From assembly GCA_022072225.1 (NCBI GenBank), contig JAJVIC010000013.1, positions 35,821 to 99,820 on the forward strand: a stretch of 64,000 nt of DNA, written 5' to 3'. Position 1 is the stretch's first letter, and each line of letters opens with the position of its first letter. Of the stretch, positions 15,422-25,462 are shown in pieces. This stretch comes from Bacteroidia bacterium (lineage in GTDB: Bacteria; Bacteroidota; Bacteroidia; SXHM01). The translations under genes were made by a program, and so were the position numbers. The notes beneath the pieces are model-generated. The model ran no database searches. It worked only from the letters and a program-made list of their open reading frames with translations, and had not been told where the DNA came from.

Positions 15422-18400
15422 TTACCACATTTTACCTATAAAATCATTTGAGATGTTCAGTCTCCTGAACATGGTAGTATAGTCTCCGGGCTTGTCAATT
15501 TTAAATGAGTGAACAACGCTTCCATTCACGTTTCTGATGTATTGATTTTCATCGTTCAAGATTATCGAGCCTCCGCCTTTGCCTAATTCAAATAGTCCTG
15601 ATCCTTTTAAAGTAATGTTGCCTGAGAACGTGTTCGTTCCAGCGTATGCCGGATAAATTGCTCCAGAACTGGTGTTATGGAAAACAGCATGGCTTGCATA
15701 GGTATCTCCACTTCCTGTATTGGCTAAACGGATGTAATTGGTTCCAGTATTGGTAATAATAAGGCTATCATTAAACGTATTACCACCTGTCCATGTGTTT
15801 GCGGTGTTGCTAGTCTTTGTGATCTTGACCTTATTGTTAAAAACATTTGAACCTGTGTTGTAAATATCCGCTGAGTTGACATTTACAGCTGCTCCAAAAG
15901 TAGTTCCTGCAAAGGTGGTGGATGAGCCTATTGCGTTTATTGTTCCGTTATTTATTGTGCCTCCGTTGAAGTATGCTGTGCCGGTTATTGGCAAGGTATA
16001 TCCGTCAAGGTTTAAGGTGCCGCTGGTCATGGTCAGGTTATTTACTCCCGATACTCCACTGTACAATGGCTGATTGGTTGCTGTTACTATTGTTGCGTCA
16101 TCTGCTGCTTCGGGATAACCGTTAGGTGTCCAGTTGGTTGTTGTGTTCCATGCAGTGGATGTGCTGCCATTCCATACATATGAATAAGGGGCGCAGGTGA
16201 GTGTACCGGATGTTCCTAATGCATAGGTTCCAAATGTACCTATTGCTGATCCACTAGTGACAGTACCAATATAGACATTGCCGGTAGTGGCAGTGTTGCC
16301 TTTGTCTTTCCAGGTTGAGCCATCCCACACACTTACTTTTACATTGGTAACATTATCAATACCACATGAAGTAGCGCTGTCCCAGCTGAGTGTTACACTT
16401 ACTGTGCTTGTTCCTGTATTTCTGTCTAAGTTCCAATATTCTTTACGGTTAAGCATGCTTAGTGTACCATCTTTACTGCCATGTGAATGAAGGTTACTAC
16501 TATTGCCGGTAAAGTATTCTGCGGTATATGCATCAGTAGTTGATGATGGTGCGCTGATGCCTATTTTGCGATAATATCCATTCTTACCAACAGGGAATGT
16601 AAACGCATCGTTTCCTGTTTTACGTACTGCGCCATCTACATAGCTGTCATTACTAACCCCGCTCACTGTGGCATTATCGGCAAGGTTCAGATAATTAGTA
16701 GATGTGCTTATCGCCTTTCCTTTTGTTAGCGTAAGCTGAGAACTTATGGCGATTGGTTTATTTAAAGTAAATGTATTGCTGTTTGCTGTTTTATCGATCG
16801 TGAGCTTTTTAAAATCTGTTGGTGTTGTACCTGCATCCAGTCTATTGAACGTTTGCGCTGCACTGCCTTTTAAAATTGCCACACCGCTCCCATTAGCAAA
16901 GTTTACATTTTGGCTTACATTTATATTCCCATAGTATAAGTTGTTGTAATTGTAACCGGCATAGATTGTTCCGCTGCTGGTGTTATTCAATTTTACATGG
17001 CCAAGTAAGGTGTCTGCTCCTACTCCGTTTGCCATTAGTACATAACTGGTGCCCGTATTAACGATCACAAGACTATCACTGAATTTATTCCCTCCGCTCC
17101 AGGTGTTGGCTGTATTGCTGGTCTTGGTAAATATTGCCTTACCGGTAAATTTATTGTTACCGGTGCTATATATATTAGGGGCACTCGTAGTAAAATTACC
17201 TCCCCATGTACTGTTTCCTGTACTGATACCCCCGCTACCAGTTGCAGTAAGACTAACAGCAGCAGAACCCGATTGTATTATTTTATTGAGAGAAATTGTT
17301 CCTGCAGTTAAACCCGTGCTGCCAATAGAAACAGTTTTTCCCGATGCTAAGTAGCTCGGACCATTCCCGAATGTTATGCCCCCGCTTGAAGTACAGTTGA
17401 CAACAACATTACCGTTAAAATAAAACGACTTGTTTGCAAGATACATCGTTCCGCTGCTGCCGGTATTGTTAAATTCAACATCCCCGTTGTAAATATGATT
17501 ATTTTGCCCGCTGCCGTCAGAGTGCGTTATATACATTGCTCCGTTTCCGCTGTTGGTAAATACAGCCCTTGTCATAAAAGTATCGGCATAAAAATACGAC
17601 ATCAGGAAAGTTCCTGTATTCGTATTTTCAATTTTGGTATAACCGCTGCACTTGTTACCGCCATAAGAATAAATTCCACCGCTTCCGTTTTGCGTCAACA
17701 ATAAGCTGTCTCCGAAAGTAGATGTTTTAAAAGCAACCTTAGGTCCGGCAGCATTAACCACTCCGTTAAATTTACTTGCGCTGATGCTTATCCCGCCCGT
17801 TCCGGTAAAAGTAAAACTGTGTTTTGAAGTTCCTGATTGTATGATTTTATTTAGCGTTAGTGTTCCGGCTGTAAAACCGCTGGAACCAATAGAAACAGTT
17901 TTTCCCGATGCTAAGTAGCTCGGACCATTCCCGAATGTTATGCCCCCGCTTGAAGTACAGTTGACAACAACATTACCGTTAAAATAAAACGACTTGTTTG
18001 CAAGATACATCGTTCCGCTGCTGCCGGTATTGTTAAATTCAACATCCCCGTTGTAAATATGATTATTTTGCCCGCTGCCGTCAGAGTGCGTTATATACAT
18101 TGCTCCGTTTCCGCTGTTGGTAAATACAGCCCTTGTCATAAAAGTATCGGCATAAAAATACGACATCAGGAAAGTTCCTGTATTCGTATTTTCAATTTTG
18201 GTATAACCGCTGAATTTATTTTTCCCATAGGAATAAACACCACCCGCGCCATTTTGCAACATGTGAAGACTATCCTGGAAAAGATTATAAGAGAAAGAAA
18301 CTTTTGGTGCGGTTGCATCAAGCACCCCCTTGATGGTGCTGTTATTAATTGTAAATGTTGTGTTTGCAGGCAGGTTGAAAACATGCTTGTCAGTTCCCGC

Positions 18401-19816
18401 CTGTATTATTTTATTCAGGGTCAGCGTACCTGCTGTAAACCCTGTGCTGCCAACTGTAATAGTTTTGCCTGATGCTAAGTTATTCGGTCCTGCACCAAAA
18501 GTAATTCCACCGGTTGAAGTGCAGTTCACTTGAATATTTCCGTTAAAATAACTTCGTACATTTCCAATGCTGAATGTGCCGCTTGAGCCGGTATTATTAA
18601 TAACAACATCACCATTGTATGTCTGATTATTGGCGCTTGTATAATCAACTTGGTTGATATTAAATATTCCGTTTCCCGTATTGCTAAAAACAACTTTCGA
18701 CATAAAGGTATCAGGGTAGCTTAATGATAGTGGTAAAAACCCTGTGCCTGTATTTTCTATTTTCGTATATCCGTTAAACTTATTTTTTCCATAGGAATAA
18801 ACCCCACCTGCACCATTCTGCACAATATGAAGACTGTCTTGAAAAAGGTTATAGGAGAAAGAAATTTTTGGTGCTGTGGCATCAAGCACCCCCTTAATAT
18901 TACTGTTCGTTATTGTAAAGGTGGTATTTGAAGGCAAACTAAAAATATGCTTTTCCGTACCCTGCTGATAAATTTTATTCAGCGTCAGTGTTCCTGCAGT
19001 AAACCCTGTACTGCCCACTGTTATCATTTTACCCGATGCTAAATAATTAATGCCATTCCCGAAAGTAATGCCCCCTGTTGAAGTGCAGTTTAATTCAATG
19101 TTACCGTTAAAATAGCTTCGTACATTTCCAATACTGAAGGTGCCGCTCGAACCGGTGTTATTAATTACAACATCACCATTGTAAGTCTGATTATTGGCGC
19201 TTGTATAATCAACTTGGTTGATATTAAAACCTCCAGTCCCGGTTTTGCTAAAAATAACTTTTGTATTAAATGTATCGGGGTATGATAATGCTAATAGAAG
19301 AGTACCGCTTCCAGTATTCTCCATATTCGCGTAACCATTGAACTTATTCTTCCCTGACGAAGTGCTCGACCCACTCCCCGTCTTCACCGCCAGCAAACTA
19401 TCATTAAAAACACTGTTATAAAAAGTCAATGTCCCTGAGTTCACCCAGACAACAGCCCCAAACGTAGTTCCCGCAAACGTGCTTGTTCCACCCGTAGCAT
19501 TCACCCTTCCGTTATTAATCGTTCCACCGTTAAAAGTAGCCGTGCCCGTTATGTTCAGTTGGTAACCGCCAAGGTTCAATGTTCCGCTCGTCATCGTTAA
19601 ATTAGTAACACCCGCCACCCCGTCATAAACAGGCTGGTTGCTTGTTGTTACAATGGTAACATTGTCCCCGCTGCCCGGCACACCATTCGGTGTCCAGTTC
19701 GTTCCCGTTCCCCATGCTGTGGATGTAGTACCATTCCATGTATATGAAGTTGCATATGAATTTAGCGTGAAAAATATGAGAATGGGAATACTGATGATAG
19801 TCTGTGCTGCTTTCAT
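15422..19816 (-). CDS. giant secreted beta-solenoid-like repeat protein
   Basis: I place the start at the second Met (19816) because it gives a clean signal peptide, MKAAQTIISIPILIFFTLNSYA. The first in-frame Met at 19837 would add seven residues inside the preceding gene. The ~1464-aa product is Gly/Ser/Thr/Asn-rich, with short strands typical of beta-helix adhesins, and begins with a TWNGTTSTAWGTGTNWTPNG module that recurs near residue 1250. Long internal repeats of ~188 aa are present. Near residue 1100 is a YVDGAVRKTGNDAFTFPVG domain common in Bacteroidetes secreted proteins. It ends abruptly at GKMW, with no recognisable type IX sorting domain. The last ~230 residues closely match the end of the neighbouring 1710-aa protein. 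Probable surface protein or adhesin; the ligand is unknown. Confidence 0.85.
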   Translation of the reverse strand: MKAAQTIISIPILIFFTLNSYATSYTWNGTTSTAWGTGTNWTPNGVPGSGDNVTIVTTSNQPVYDGVAGVTNLTMTSGTLNLGGYQLNITGTATFNGGTINNGRVNATGGTSTFAGTTFGAVVWVNSGTLTFYNSVFNDSLLAVKTGSGSSTSSGKNKFNGYANMENTGSGTLLLALSYPDTFNTKVIFSKTGTGGFNINQVDYTSANNQTYNGDVVINNTGSSGTFSIGNVRSYFNGNIELNCTSTGGITFGNGINYLASGKMITVGSTGFTAGTLTLNKIYQQGTEKHIFSLPSNTTFTITNSNIKGVLDATAPKISFSYNLFQDSLHIVQNGAGGVYSYGKNKFNGYTKIENTGTGFLPLSLSYPDTFMSKVVFSNTGNGIFNINQVDYTSANNQTYNGDVVINNTGSSGTFSIGNVRSYFNGNIQVNCTSTGGITFGAGPNNLASGKTITVGSTGFTAGTLTLNKIIQAGTDKHVFNLPANTTFTINNSTIKGVLDATAPKVSFSYNLFQDSLHMLQNGAGGVYSYGKNKFSGYTKIENTNTGTFLMSYFYADTFMTRAVFTNSGNGAMYITHSDGSGQNNHIYNGDVEFNNTGSSGTMYLANKSFYFNGNVVVNCTSSGGITFGNGPSYLASGKTVSIGSSGFTAGTLTLNKIIQSGTSKHSFTFTGTGGISISASKFNGVVNAAGPKVAFKTSTFGDSLLLTQNGSGGIYSYGGNKCSGYTKIENTNTGTFLMSYFYADTFMTRAVFTNSGNGAMYITHSDGSGQNNHIYNGDVEFNNTGSSGTMYLANKSFYFNGNVVVNCTSSGGITFGNGPSYLASGKTVSIGSTGLTAGTISLNKIIQSGSAAVSLTATGSGGISTGNSTWGGNFTTSAPNIYSTGNNKFTGKAIFTKTSNTANTWSGGNKFSDSLVIVNTGTSYVLMANGVGADTLLGHVKLNNTSSGTIYAGYNYNNLYYGNINVSQNVNFANGSGVAILKGSAAQTFNRLDAGTTPTDFKKLTIDKTANSNTFTLNKPIAISSQLTLTKGKAISTSTNYLNLADNATVSGVSNDSYVDGAVRKTGNDAFTFPVGKNGYYRKIGISAPSSTTDAYTAEYFTGNSSNLHSHGSKDGTLSMLNRKEYWNLDRNTGTSTVSVTLSWDSATSCGIDNVTNVKVSVWDGSTWKDKGNTATTGNVYIGTVTSGSAIGTFGTYALGTSGTLTCAPYSYVWNGSTSTAWNTTTNWTPNGYPEAADDATIVTATNQPLYSGVSGVNNLTMTSGTLNLDGYTLPITGTAYFNGGTINNGTINAIGSSTTFAGTTFGAAVNVNSADIYNTGSNVFNNKVKITKTSNTANTWTGGNTFNDSLIITNTGTNYIRLANTGSGDTYASHAVFHNTSSGAIYPAYAGTNTFSGNITLKGSGLFELGKGGGSIILNDENQYIRNVNGSVVHSFKIDKPGDYTTMFRRLNISNDFIGKMW
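17324..17649. repeat. 564-bp-period internal repeat, copy A
   Basis: This block inside the 1464-aa protein gene recurs 564 bp further on (17888-18213) and appears identical or nearly so along ~326 bp. It encodes parts of a ~188-aa repeat with YLASGKTVSIGS, NKSFYFNGNVVVNCTSSGG and TNTGTFLMSYFYADTFM. Confidence 0.8.
17888..18213. repeat. 564-bp-period internal repeat, copy B
   Basis: Second copy of the block at 17324-17649. DNA-level identity over hundreds of bases, while flanking repeats have diverged, indicates recent duplication or gene conversion. Confidence 0.8.
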
Positions 19817-19830
19817 ATCCTTATTTTTGG

Positions 19831-22800
19831 TTACCACATTTTACCGGTAAAATCATTAGAACTGTTCAACCTCCTGAACATAGTAGTATAGTCTCCGGGC
19901 TTATCGATTTTAAATGAGTGAACAACACTTCCATTCACATTTCTTATGTATTGGTCTTCATCATTCAGTATGATGGAGCCTCCGCCTTTGCCCAATTCAA
20001 ATATGACACTGCCTTTTAAAGTAATGTTGCCTGAGAAGGTGTTAGTTCCTGCGTATGCCGGATAAATTGCTCCAGAACTGGTGTTATGGAAAACAACATG
20101 GCTTGCATACGTATCTCCGCTTCCTGTATCGGCAAGACGGATGTAATTGGTTCCGGTATTGGTGATAATAAGGCTATCATTAAACGTATTGCCGCCTGTC
20201 CATGTGTTGGCGGTGTTGCTTGTCTTTGTGATCTTTACTTTGTTGTTAAATACATTTGAACCTGTATTGTATACATCGGCTGAGTTTACGGTTACTGCTG
20301 CACCGAAAGTGGTTCCTGCAAAAGTGGTGGATGAGCCTGTTGCATTTATTGTTCCATTATTGATCGTTCCTCCATTGAATGATGCTGTACCTGTTATGGG
20401 TAAAGTATATCCGTCAAGGTTTAGGGTGCCACTGGTCATGGTTATATTGTTTAAACCCTCTACTCCATTGTATTGTGGCTGGTTTGTTCCTGTAACAATG
20501 GTAGCATTATCTTCTGCCTGAGGGTACCCCATTGGAGTCCAGTTGGTAATTGTATTCCATACAGAAGAGGTTGAACCGTTCCATGTATAGGAATAGCTTT
20601 CGCAACTGAATGCTCCGGATGTGCCTAAAGTATAAGTACCGAATGTGCTGACAGCAGAACTGCTTATTACTGTTCCTTTGTAGACATTACCGGTAGTACC
20701 GCCATTACCTTTGTCTTTCCATGTAGTTCCATCCCAAACACAGACTTTTGTATTAGCTATATTGTCAATGGTGCAGGATGTAGCACTATCCCAACTGAGC
20801 GTAACATTTACATTGGTTGAACCAACTAAACGGTTTAGTATCCATAGTTCGTTGCGGCTTAATTTGTTTATAGAAGCATCTTTGCTGCTGTGAGCATAAA
20901 TATTATTACTATTAACCATCATATATCTTGCTGCATATGAATCGGTAGTATTTGCCGGTGCCGATATAGCCAGGTGGCGGTATTTATTGTTTGCCCCGAT
21001 TGGAAAAGTGAAAGCAGAATTACCTGTTTTAATCACAGTACCATCTACGTAACTGCTATCACTGGCTCCGCTGACGGTAACACCATTTCCTATTACAAGA
21101 GGAAAGGTTGGTGTAGAAACAATATTACCTTTTACAAAAGTTAAGGTCTGTCCGCTTTGATCAAGTGTGCAGGTACTGAGCAAAGTTATTTTGCCGCTTG
21201 TCTTTTTAATTTTCACATTTCCGTTAAACTTATCCGTTGCGCTTGTTAATTCAAAATCCTGGTCGCTGCTTCCGCAAAAGAGCAGTTGAGCAGTACCACC
21301 TGTCCATGCAGTATTTACAATTACTTTACCTTTTGCTGCAAGTACTCCGGTATTAAAAGCTCCTTGCTCTAATTTTAAAATATTATCAACTTTTAAAGTA
21401 TCTGTTGAACTTGGCAAAACTAGATTACTCGAAGCTTTTGCTGTTACTTTATAAAAATTTACTCCACTGGCATTTACAGTAAACGTACCTGTATATGGAT
21501 CAAAAACCGTAGTCCCTGTATTAGCATTAAACGTCCCTCCTGATCTGGTAAAAATGGTGGATGTAGATAATGATCCGCCTACAAATAAATTACCTGTAGG
21601 TGCATTAAATGTTCCTGATGTAAGGGTAAAGATTTGAACTGCAAAATTAGTAGTACCTGAGGCTGCACTCACCGACCCAGATGATTTGTTGATTTTTATT
21701 TTACAAGTTCGTCCAGCACTGCCATAAGTGTATGTTTGGTTGGCTGTCCCTGTAAAAATGATTTCAGCTCCCCCTGCCGATGCTGCACTGCCCACAGTCA
21801 GGTTACCTTTAAATTGCCAATACCCGCTTGTTATAGTTCCCCCGGCATGTTCAAAATTACCTTCTGCTTTCACCGTATCTCCTGCCGCTGCGTTTATGGG
21901 ATAGCCGCTCGGATTGTTAATTTTAATGTTATTGAATAAAGTTGAAGTAATAACGTCTATAGGGCTGGCAGCATTTTGGCATGAATAATTTAAAAGCAAT
22001 GTGCCGCTGTTATGATTAAAAGTCCCACCGCTATGCAATAGCTTGATGCTTGCATCATAAGCAGTATTCCCAGACAGGTCTAAATTTCCTGGCGGTGCGG
22101 TAAATGTTCCTGCATACAATCTGAACCCATACATCGCCAGATTTGTTGTGCCGCTTGCTGCTGTTACTGTTCCGGATGTTTTATTTACCGCTATCCAACA
22201 GGTACGTCCTGAACTACCATAAGTGTATGTTTGGTTGGCTGTACCTGTAAAAATGATCTCAGCTCCCCCTGCCGATGCTGCAGTGCCCACAGTCAGGTTA
22301 CCTTTAAATTGCCAATACCCGCTTGTTATAGTTCCCCCGGCATGTTCAAAATTACCTTCTGCTTTCACCGTATCTCCTGCCGCTGCGTTTATGGGATAGC
22401 CGCTCGGATTGTTAATTTTAATGTTATTGAATAAAGTTGAAGTAATAACGTCTATAGGGCTGGCAGCATTTTGGCATGAATAATTTAAAAGCAATGTGCC
22501 GCTGTTATGATTAAAAGTCCCACCGCTATGCAATAGCTTGATGCTTGCATCATAAGCAGTATTCCCAGACAGGTCTAAATTTCCTGGCGGTGCGGTAAAT
22601 GTTCCTGCATACAATCTGAACCCATACATCGCCAGATTTGTTGTGCCGCTTGCTGCTGTTACTGTTCCGGATGTTTTATTTACCGCTATCCAACAGGTAC
22701 GTCCTGAACTACCATAAGTGTATGTTTGGTTGGCTGTACCTGTAAAAATGATCTCAGCTCCCCCTGCCGATGCTGCAGTGCCCACAGTCAGGTTACCTTT

Positions 22801-24963
22801 AAATTGCCAATACCCGCTTGTTATAGTTCCCCCGGCATGTTCAAAATTACCTTCTGCTTTCACCGTATCTCCTGCCGCTGCGTTTATGGGATAGCCGCTC
22901 GGATTGTTAATTTTAATGTTATTGAATAAAGTTGAAGTAATAACGTCTATAGGGCTGGCAGCATTTTGGCATGAATAATTTAAAAGCAATGTGCCGCTGT
23001 TATGATTAAAAGTCCCACCGCTATGCAATAGCTTGATGCTTGCATCATAAGCAGTATTCCCAGACAGGTCTAAATTTCCTGTCGGTGCGGTAAATGTTCC
23101 CGCATACAATCTGAACCCATACATCGCCAGATTTGTTGTACCGCTTGCTGCCGATACTGTTCCGGATGTTTTATTTACTACTATCCAACAGGCTCTTCCT
23201 CCGCTCCCATAAGCATAGGTTTGGTTATTAGTGCCGGTAAAAATAACCTGCCCTGTACCTCCGATGCTACTATTTCCGATTGTAAGGTTTCCCTTTAAGC
23301 TAAGATACCCGCTGCTTAGTGCCCCAGATGTTAGTTCTAAATTATTTTCCACTTTTACAGTATCACCAGATGCGATGCTATAATTAAAGCCTCCCGGATT
23401 TATTTTCATATCGTAAAATGCTGTTGAGGTATTTACATCAAAGCTGTATGCAGAAGGCCAGCAGCCTGTTGGATCAATTACTACTCGCCCGTTATTATGA
23501 GAATAAGTACCTGCTATATGTGTAAAAAGAACATATGTACCACAAAGATTTCCGCCAATTGAAAAATCGCCTGATGGTGCAGTAAAACTCCCTTGAACAA
23601 GTTTAAATCCTTGAGCATTAAGTGCAGTTGTTCCGCTTGCAGCAGTAACAGTTCCACTTGTTTTGTTTACGGTAACAACAGATAATCTTCCTGTTGTGTA
23701 AGCATAGGTTTGGTTATTGGTGCCGGTAAAAATAACCTGCCCTGTACCTCCGATGCTACTATTTCCGATTGTAAGGTTTCCTTTTAAGCTAAGATACCCG
23801 CTGCTTAGTGCCCCAGATGTTAGTTCTAAATTATTTTCCACTTTTACAGTATCACCAGATGCGATGCTATAATTAAAGCCTCCCGGATTTATTTTCATAT
23901 CGTAAAATGCTGTTGAGGTATTTACATCAAAGCTGTATGCAGAAGGCCAGCAGCCTGTTGGGTCAATTACCACCCTGCCATTATTATGCGTAAAAGTTCC
24001 TCCGCTTTGTGTAAAAACGGTATAGGTTCCGCAAAGATTACCGCCAATAGAAAAATCACCCGATGGAGCGGTAAATGTTCCTGAAATAATTTTAAATCCC
24101 TGCACGGCAAGTGAAGTTGTTCCACTTGCAGCACTTACTGTTCCCGAACTTTTGTTTAGTTCTACAGAAGCAGTTCTGCCAGATGAATAAGAATAAGTTT
24201 GTGAAGTTGTTCCCCATAAAATGAGCTTTGCCAATCCCCCGCTAGCATTAATTCCTACAGATAAATTACCCTTAACACTCCAACAGTTTCCACCCAGGTT
24301 TCCTGCTAAATGAGCAAAATTATTATCAGCCTTTACAGTATCAGCCGCAGCTGTGTTTACAGGCAATCCGTTTGAGTTTATAATCAAATTATAAAACAAA
24401 CTCCCCGTAATTACATTTATAATCTGCGTGGTAGGCCAGCAGCCCGTTGCATCAAAAGCAACAGCACCATTGTTATGACTGAAAGTGCCACCACTATGAT
24501 TAAACTGTGTAATTGTTCCGCAAATAGAACCGCCAATAAATAAAGTATCGGTAGTAGAAGTAAATGTACCGCCACTCAGCGTAAAGTTACCTCCGTTAAT
24601 ATCAATCTTTACACTGCCACCTGTAAATGTACCACCTGCTACATTAAAATGAGAAGTACCCACAGTAACAACATATCCTCCCTGCGAAATAGTCCCTGAA
24701 TACCCCGAACCAATATCAATACCTGCTACATTCACTGTTGCATTAATAGTGCAGTTTCCTGTTCCGTTACCATCAAACTTGGCTATATCTGAGCTGCCCG
24801 GTACGCTGGCACCTCCGGTTCCACCGCTTGTGGTGCTCCAGTTAGCAGTATTGTTCCAGTCGGTTGATGCGGTTGTTATCCAGAAGCGGTTGGCTGCTGA
24901 TAATGAGAATACTGTGCAAAGTGTGCAAAGTAGAGTGGTGAGGAATATGTTTCTTTTTTTCAT
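19831..24963 (-). CDS. giant secreted beta-solenoid-like repeat protein
   Basis: This 1710-aa protein has an N-terminal signal peptide (MKKRNIFLTTLLCTLCTVFSLSAA). It is built from ~163-165-aa repeats rich in Gly/Thr/Ser/Asn with conserved patterns such as GTFTAPSGDFSIGGNLCGTY, ATGCWP/PTGCWPS and GNLTVGTAASAGGAE. Three consecutive 495-bp copies are almost identical. After the repeats come a YVDGTVIKTGNSAFTFPIG domain and a C-terminal TWNGSTSSVWNT module shared with the downstream paralogue. It ends at GKMW, and its 3' end lies 15 bp before my chosen start of that gene. Probably a cell-surface or matrix protein. No type IX sorting signal is recognised, so the export route after the inner membrane is unclear. 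Confidence 0.87.
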   Translation of the reverse strand: MKKRNIFLTTLLCTLCTVFSLSAANRFWITTASTDWNNTANWSTTSGGTGGASVPGSSDIAKFDGNGTGNCTINATVNVAGIDIGSGYSGTISQGGYVVTVGTSHFNVAGGTFTGGSVKIDINGGNFTLSGGTFTSTTDTLFIGGSICGTITQFNHSGGTFSHNNGAVAFDATGCWPTTQIINVITGSLFYNLIINSNGLPVNTAAADTVKADNNFAHLAGNLGGNCWSVKGNLSVGINASGGLAKLILWGTTSQTYSYSSGRTASVELNKSSGTVSAASGTTSLAVQGFKIISGTFTAPSGDFSIGGNLCGTYTVFTQSGGTFTHNNGRVVIDPTGCWPSAYSFDVNTSTAFYDMKINPGGFNYSIASGDTVKVENNLELTSGALSSGYLSLKGNLTIGNSSIGGTGQVIFTGTNNQTYAYTTGRLSVVTVNKTSGTVTAASGTTALNAQGFKLVQGSFTAPSGDFSIGGNLCGTYVLFTHIAGTYSHNNGRVVIDPTGCWPSAYSFDVNTSTAFYDMKINPGGFNYSIASGDTVKVENNLELTSGALSSGYLSLKGNLTIGNSSIGGTGQVIFTGTNNQTYAYGSGGRACWIVVNKTSGTVSAASGTTNLAMYGFRLYAGTFTAPTGNLDLSGNTAYDASIKLLHSGGTFNHNSGTLLLNYSCQNAASPIDVITSTLFNNIKINNPSGYPINAAAGDTVKAEGNFEHAGGTITSGYWQFKGNLTVGTAASAGGAEIIFTGTANQTYTYGSSGRTCWIAVNKTSGTVTAASGTTNLAMYGFRLYAGTFTAPPGNLDLSGNTAYDASIKLLHSGGTFNHNSGTLLLNYSCQNAASPIDVITSTLFNNIKINNPSGYPINAAAGDTVKAEGNFEHAGGTITSGYWQFKGNLTVGTAASAGGAEIIFTGTANQTYTYGSSGRTCWIAVNKTSGTVTAASGTTNLAMYGFRLYAGTFTAPPGNLDLSGNTAYDASIKLLHSGGTFNHNSGTLLLNYSCQNAASPIDVITSTLFNNIKINNPSGYPINAAAGDTVKAEGNFEHAGGTITSGYWQFKGNLTVGSAASAGGAEIIFTGTANQTYTYGSAGRTCKIKINKSSGSVSAASGTTNFAVQIFTLTSGTFNAPTGNLFVGGSLSTSTIFTRSGGTFNANTGTTVFDPYTGTFTVNASGVNFYKVTAKASSNLVLPSSTDTLKVDNILKLEQGAFNTGVLAAKGKVIVNTAWTGGTAQLLFCGSSDQDFELTSATDKFNGNVKIKKTSGKITLLSTCTLDQSGQTLTFVKGNIVSTPTFPLVIGNGVTVSGASDSSYVDGTVIKTGNSAFTFPIGANNKYRHLAISAPANTTDSYAARYMMVNSNNIYAHSSKDASINKLSRNELWILNRLVGSTNVNVTLSWDSATSCTIDNIANTKVCVWDGTTWKDKGNGGTTGNVYKGTVISSSAVSTFGTYTLGTSGAFSCESYSYTWNGSTSSVWNTITNWTPMGYPQAEDNATIVTGTNQPQYNGVEGLNNITMTSGTLNLDGYTLPITGTASFNGGTINNGTINATGSSTTFAGTTFGAAVTVNSADVYNTGSNVFNNKVKITKTSNTANTWTGGNTFNDSLIITNTGTNYIRLADTGSGDTYASHVVFHNTSSGAIYPAYAGTNTFSGNITLKGSVIFELGKGGGSIILNDEDQYIRNVNGSVVHSFKIDKPGDYTTMFRRLNSSNDFTGKMW
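21718..23200. repeat. three near-identical 495-bp tandem repeats
   Basis: Copies start near 21718, 22213 and 22708 with a constant 495-bp (165-codon) period, and differ by only a few bases. Scattered changes include CACTGCCC/CAGTGCCC and CCTGGCGG/CCTGTCGG. The third copy becomes less similar after about 23140. This suggests recent expansion by unequal crossing-over and possible copy-number variation. Confidence 0.85.
23211..24000. repeat. 489-bp-period repeat pair
   Basis: A second repeat type in the same gene: a block starting AAGCATAGGTTTGGTTATT occurs at 23211 and again at 23700. The two stretches match closely for ~300 bp before diverging. It encodes the PSAYSFDVNTSTAFYDMKIN and GGTGQVIFTGTNNQTYAY segments. 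Confidence 0.7.
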
Positions 24964-24997
24964 GCTGTATGTTTTTTACAGTATCAATGAATTCTCT

Positions 24998-25444
24998 TTA
25001 TTGTGCGTTTGCTGATGACGGAGAGCTTCTGCTATCGTCATCATAGATCAACTTAACTTCTAAGTAAAATGTATTGCGATGTTCAAAGGCTCCGGACGTG
25101 ATGTATATTTTATCCTGATCTATAAAGCTGGAACCAATATTACCAGTGGTAGGTTGGTTAAAGTAGTATGTTTCATTCAAAAGATCGGCAGCACCAGCTG
25201 TTTTACCTAGCTTTACATCAGCACCTTTTACATGATTAAAGCTGCTCACATTTACTTCGGAGTTTACCATGTGAAGAGGGAAAGGCATCCCGGTTGTTGA
25301 GTCTCGTTCTGCATAAGGATTGTTGTTGGGCAACTCGCTAACCTGCATGGTAACAGAAGTAATTGACCCCGGAATTGTATCTGTTTCCTGCCCTTTCAGT
25401 GTGGCAGAGAACAGTAGCAGTAGAATTGGAAAAATTTTTTTCAT
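24998..25444 (-). CDS. small secreted protein, SQ-LG family member 4
   Basis: This 148-aa protein has a signal peptide (MKKIFPILLLLFSATLKG). The mature part shares a pattern with three upstream genes: a VKLGKTAGAADLL segment, a strand-rich middle (IYITSGAFEHRNTFYLEVKLIYDD) and a Ser/Asn tail. It is probably a small all-beta domain in the periplasm or on the surface. It ends 34 bp before the giant repeat protein gene and starts 18 bp after the previous small gene, so it is likely co-transcribed with both. The function is unknown. Confidence 0.75.
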   Translation of the reverse strand: MKKIFPILLLLFSATLKGQETDTIPGSITSVTMQVSELPNNNPYAERDSTTGMPFPLHMVNSEVNVSSFNHVKGADVKLGKTAGAADLLNETYYFNQPTTGNIGSSFIDQDKIYITSGAFEHRNTFYLEVKLIYDDDSRSSPSSANAQ

Positions 25445-25462
25445 AAACCTTGTTATAATATT

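Noticed and set aside
19817..19837. Upstream Met of the second giant repeat protein
   Set aside because: It falls in the end of the preceding gene and places seven polar residues before a clean signal peptide that begins at 19816.
21718..23200. Insertion sequences or transposon duplication
   Set aside because: The 495-bp repeats lie in frame inside one long gene with no terminal inverted repeats or transposase.
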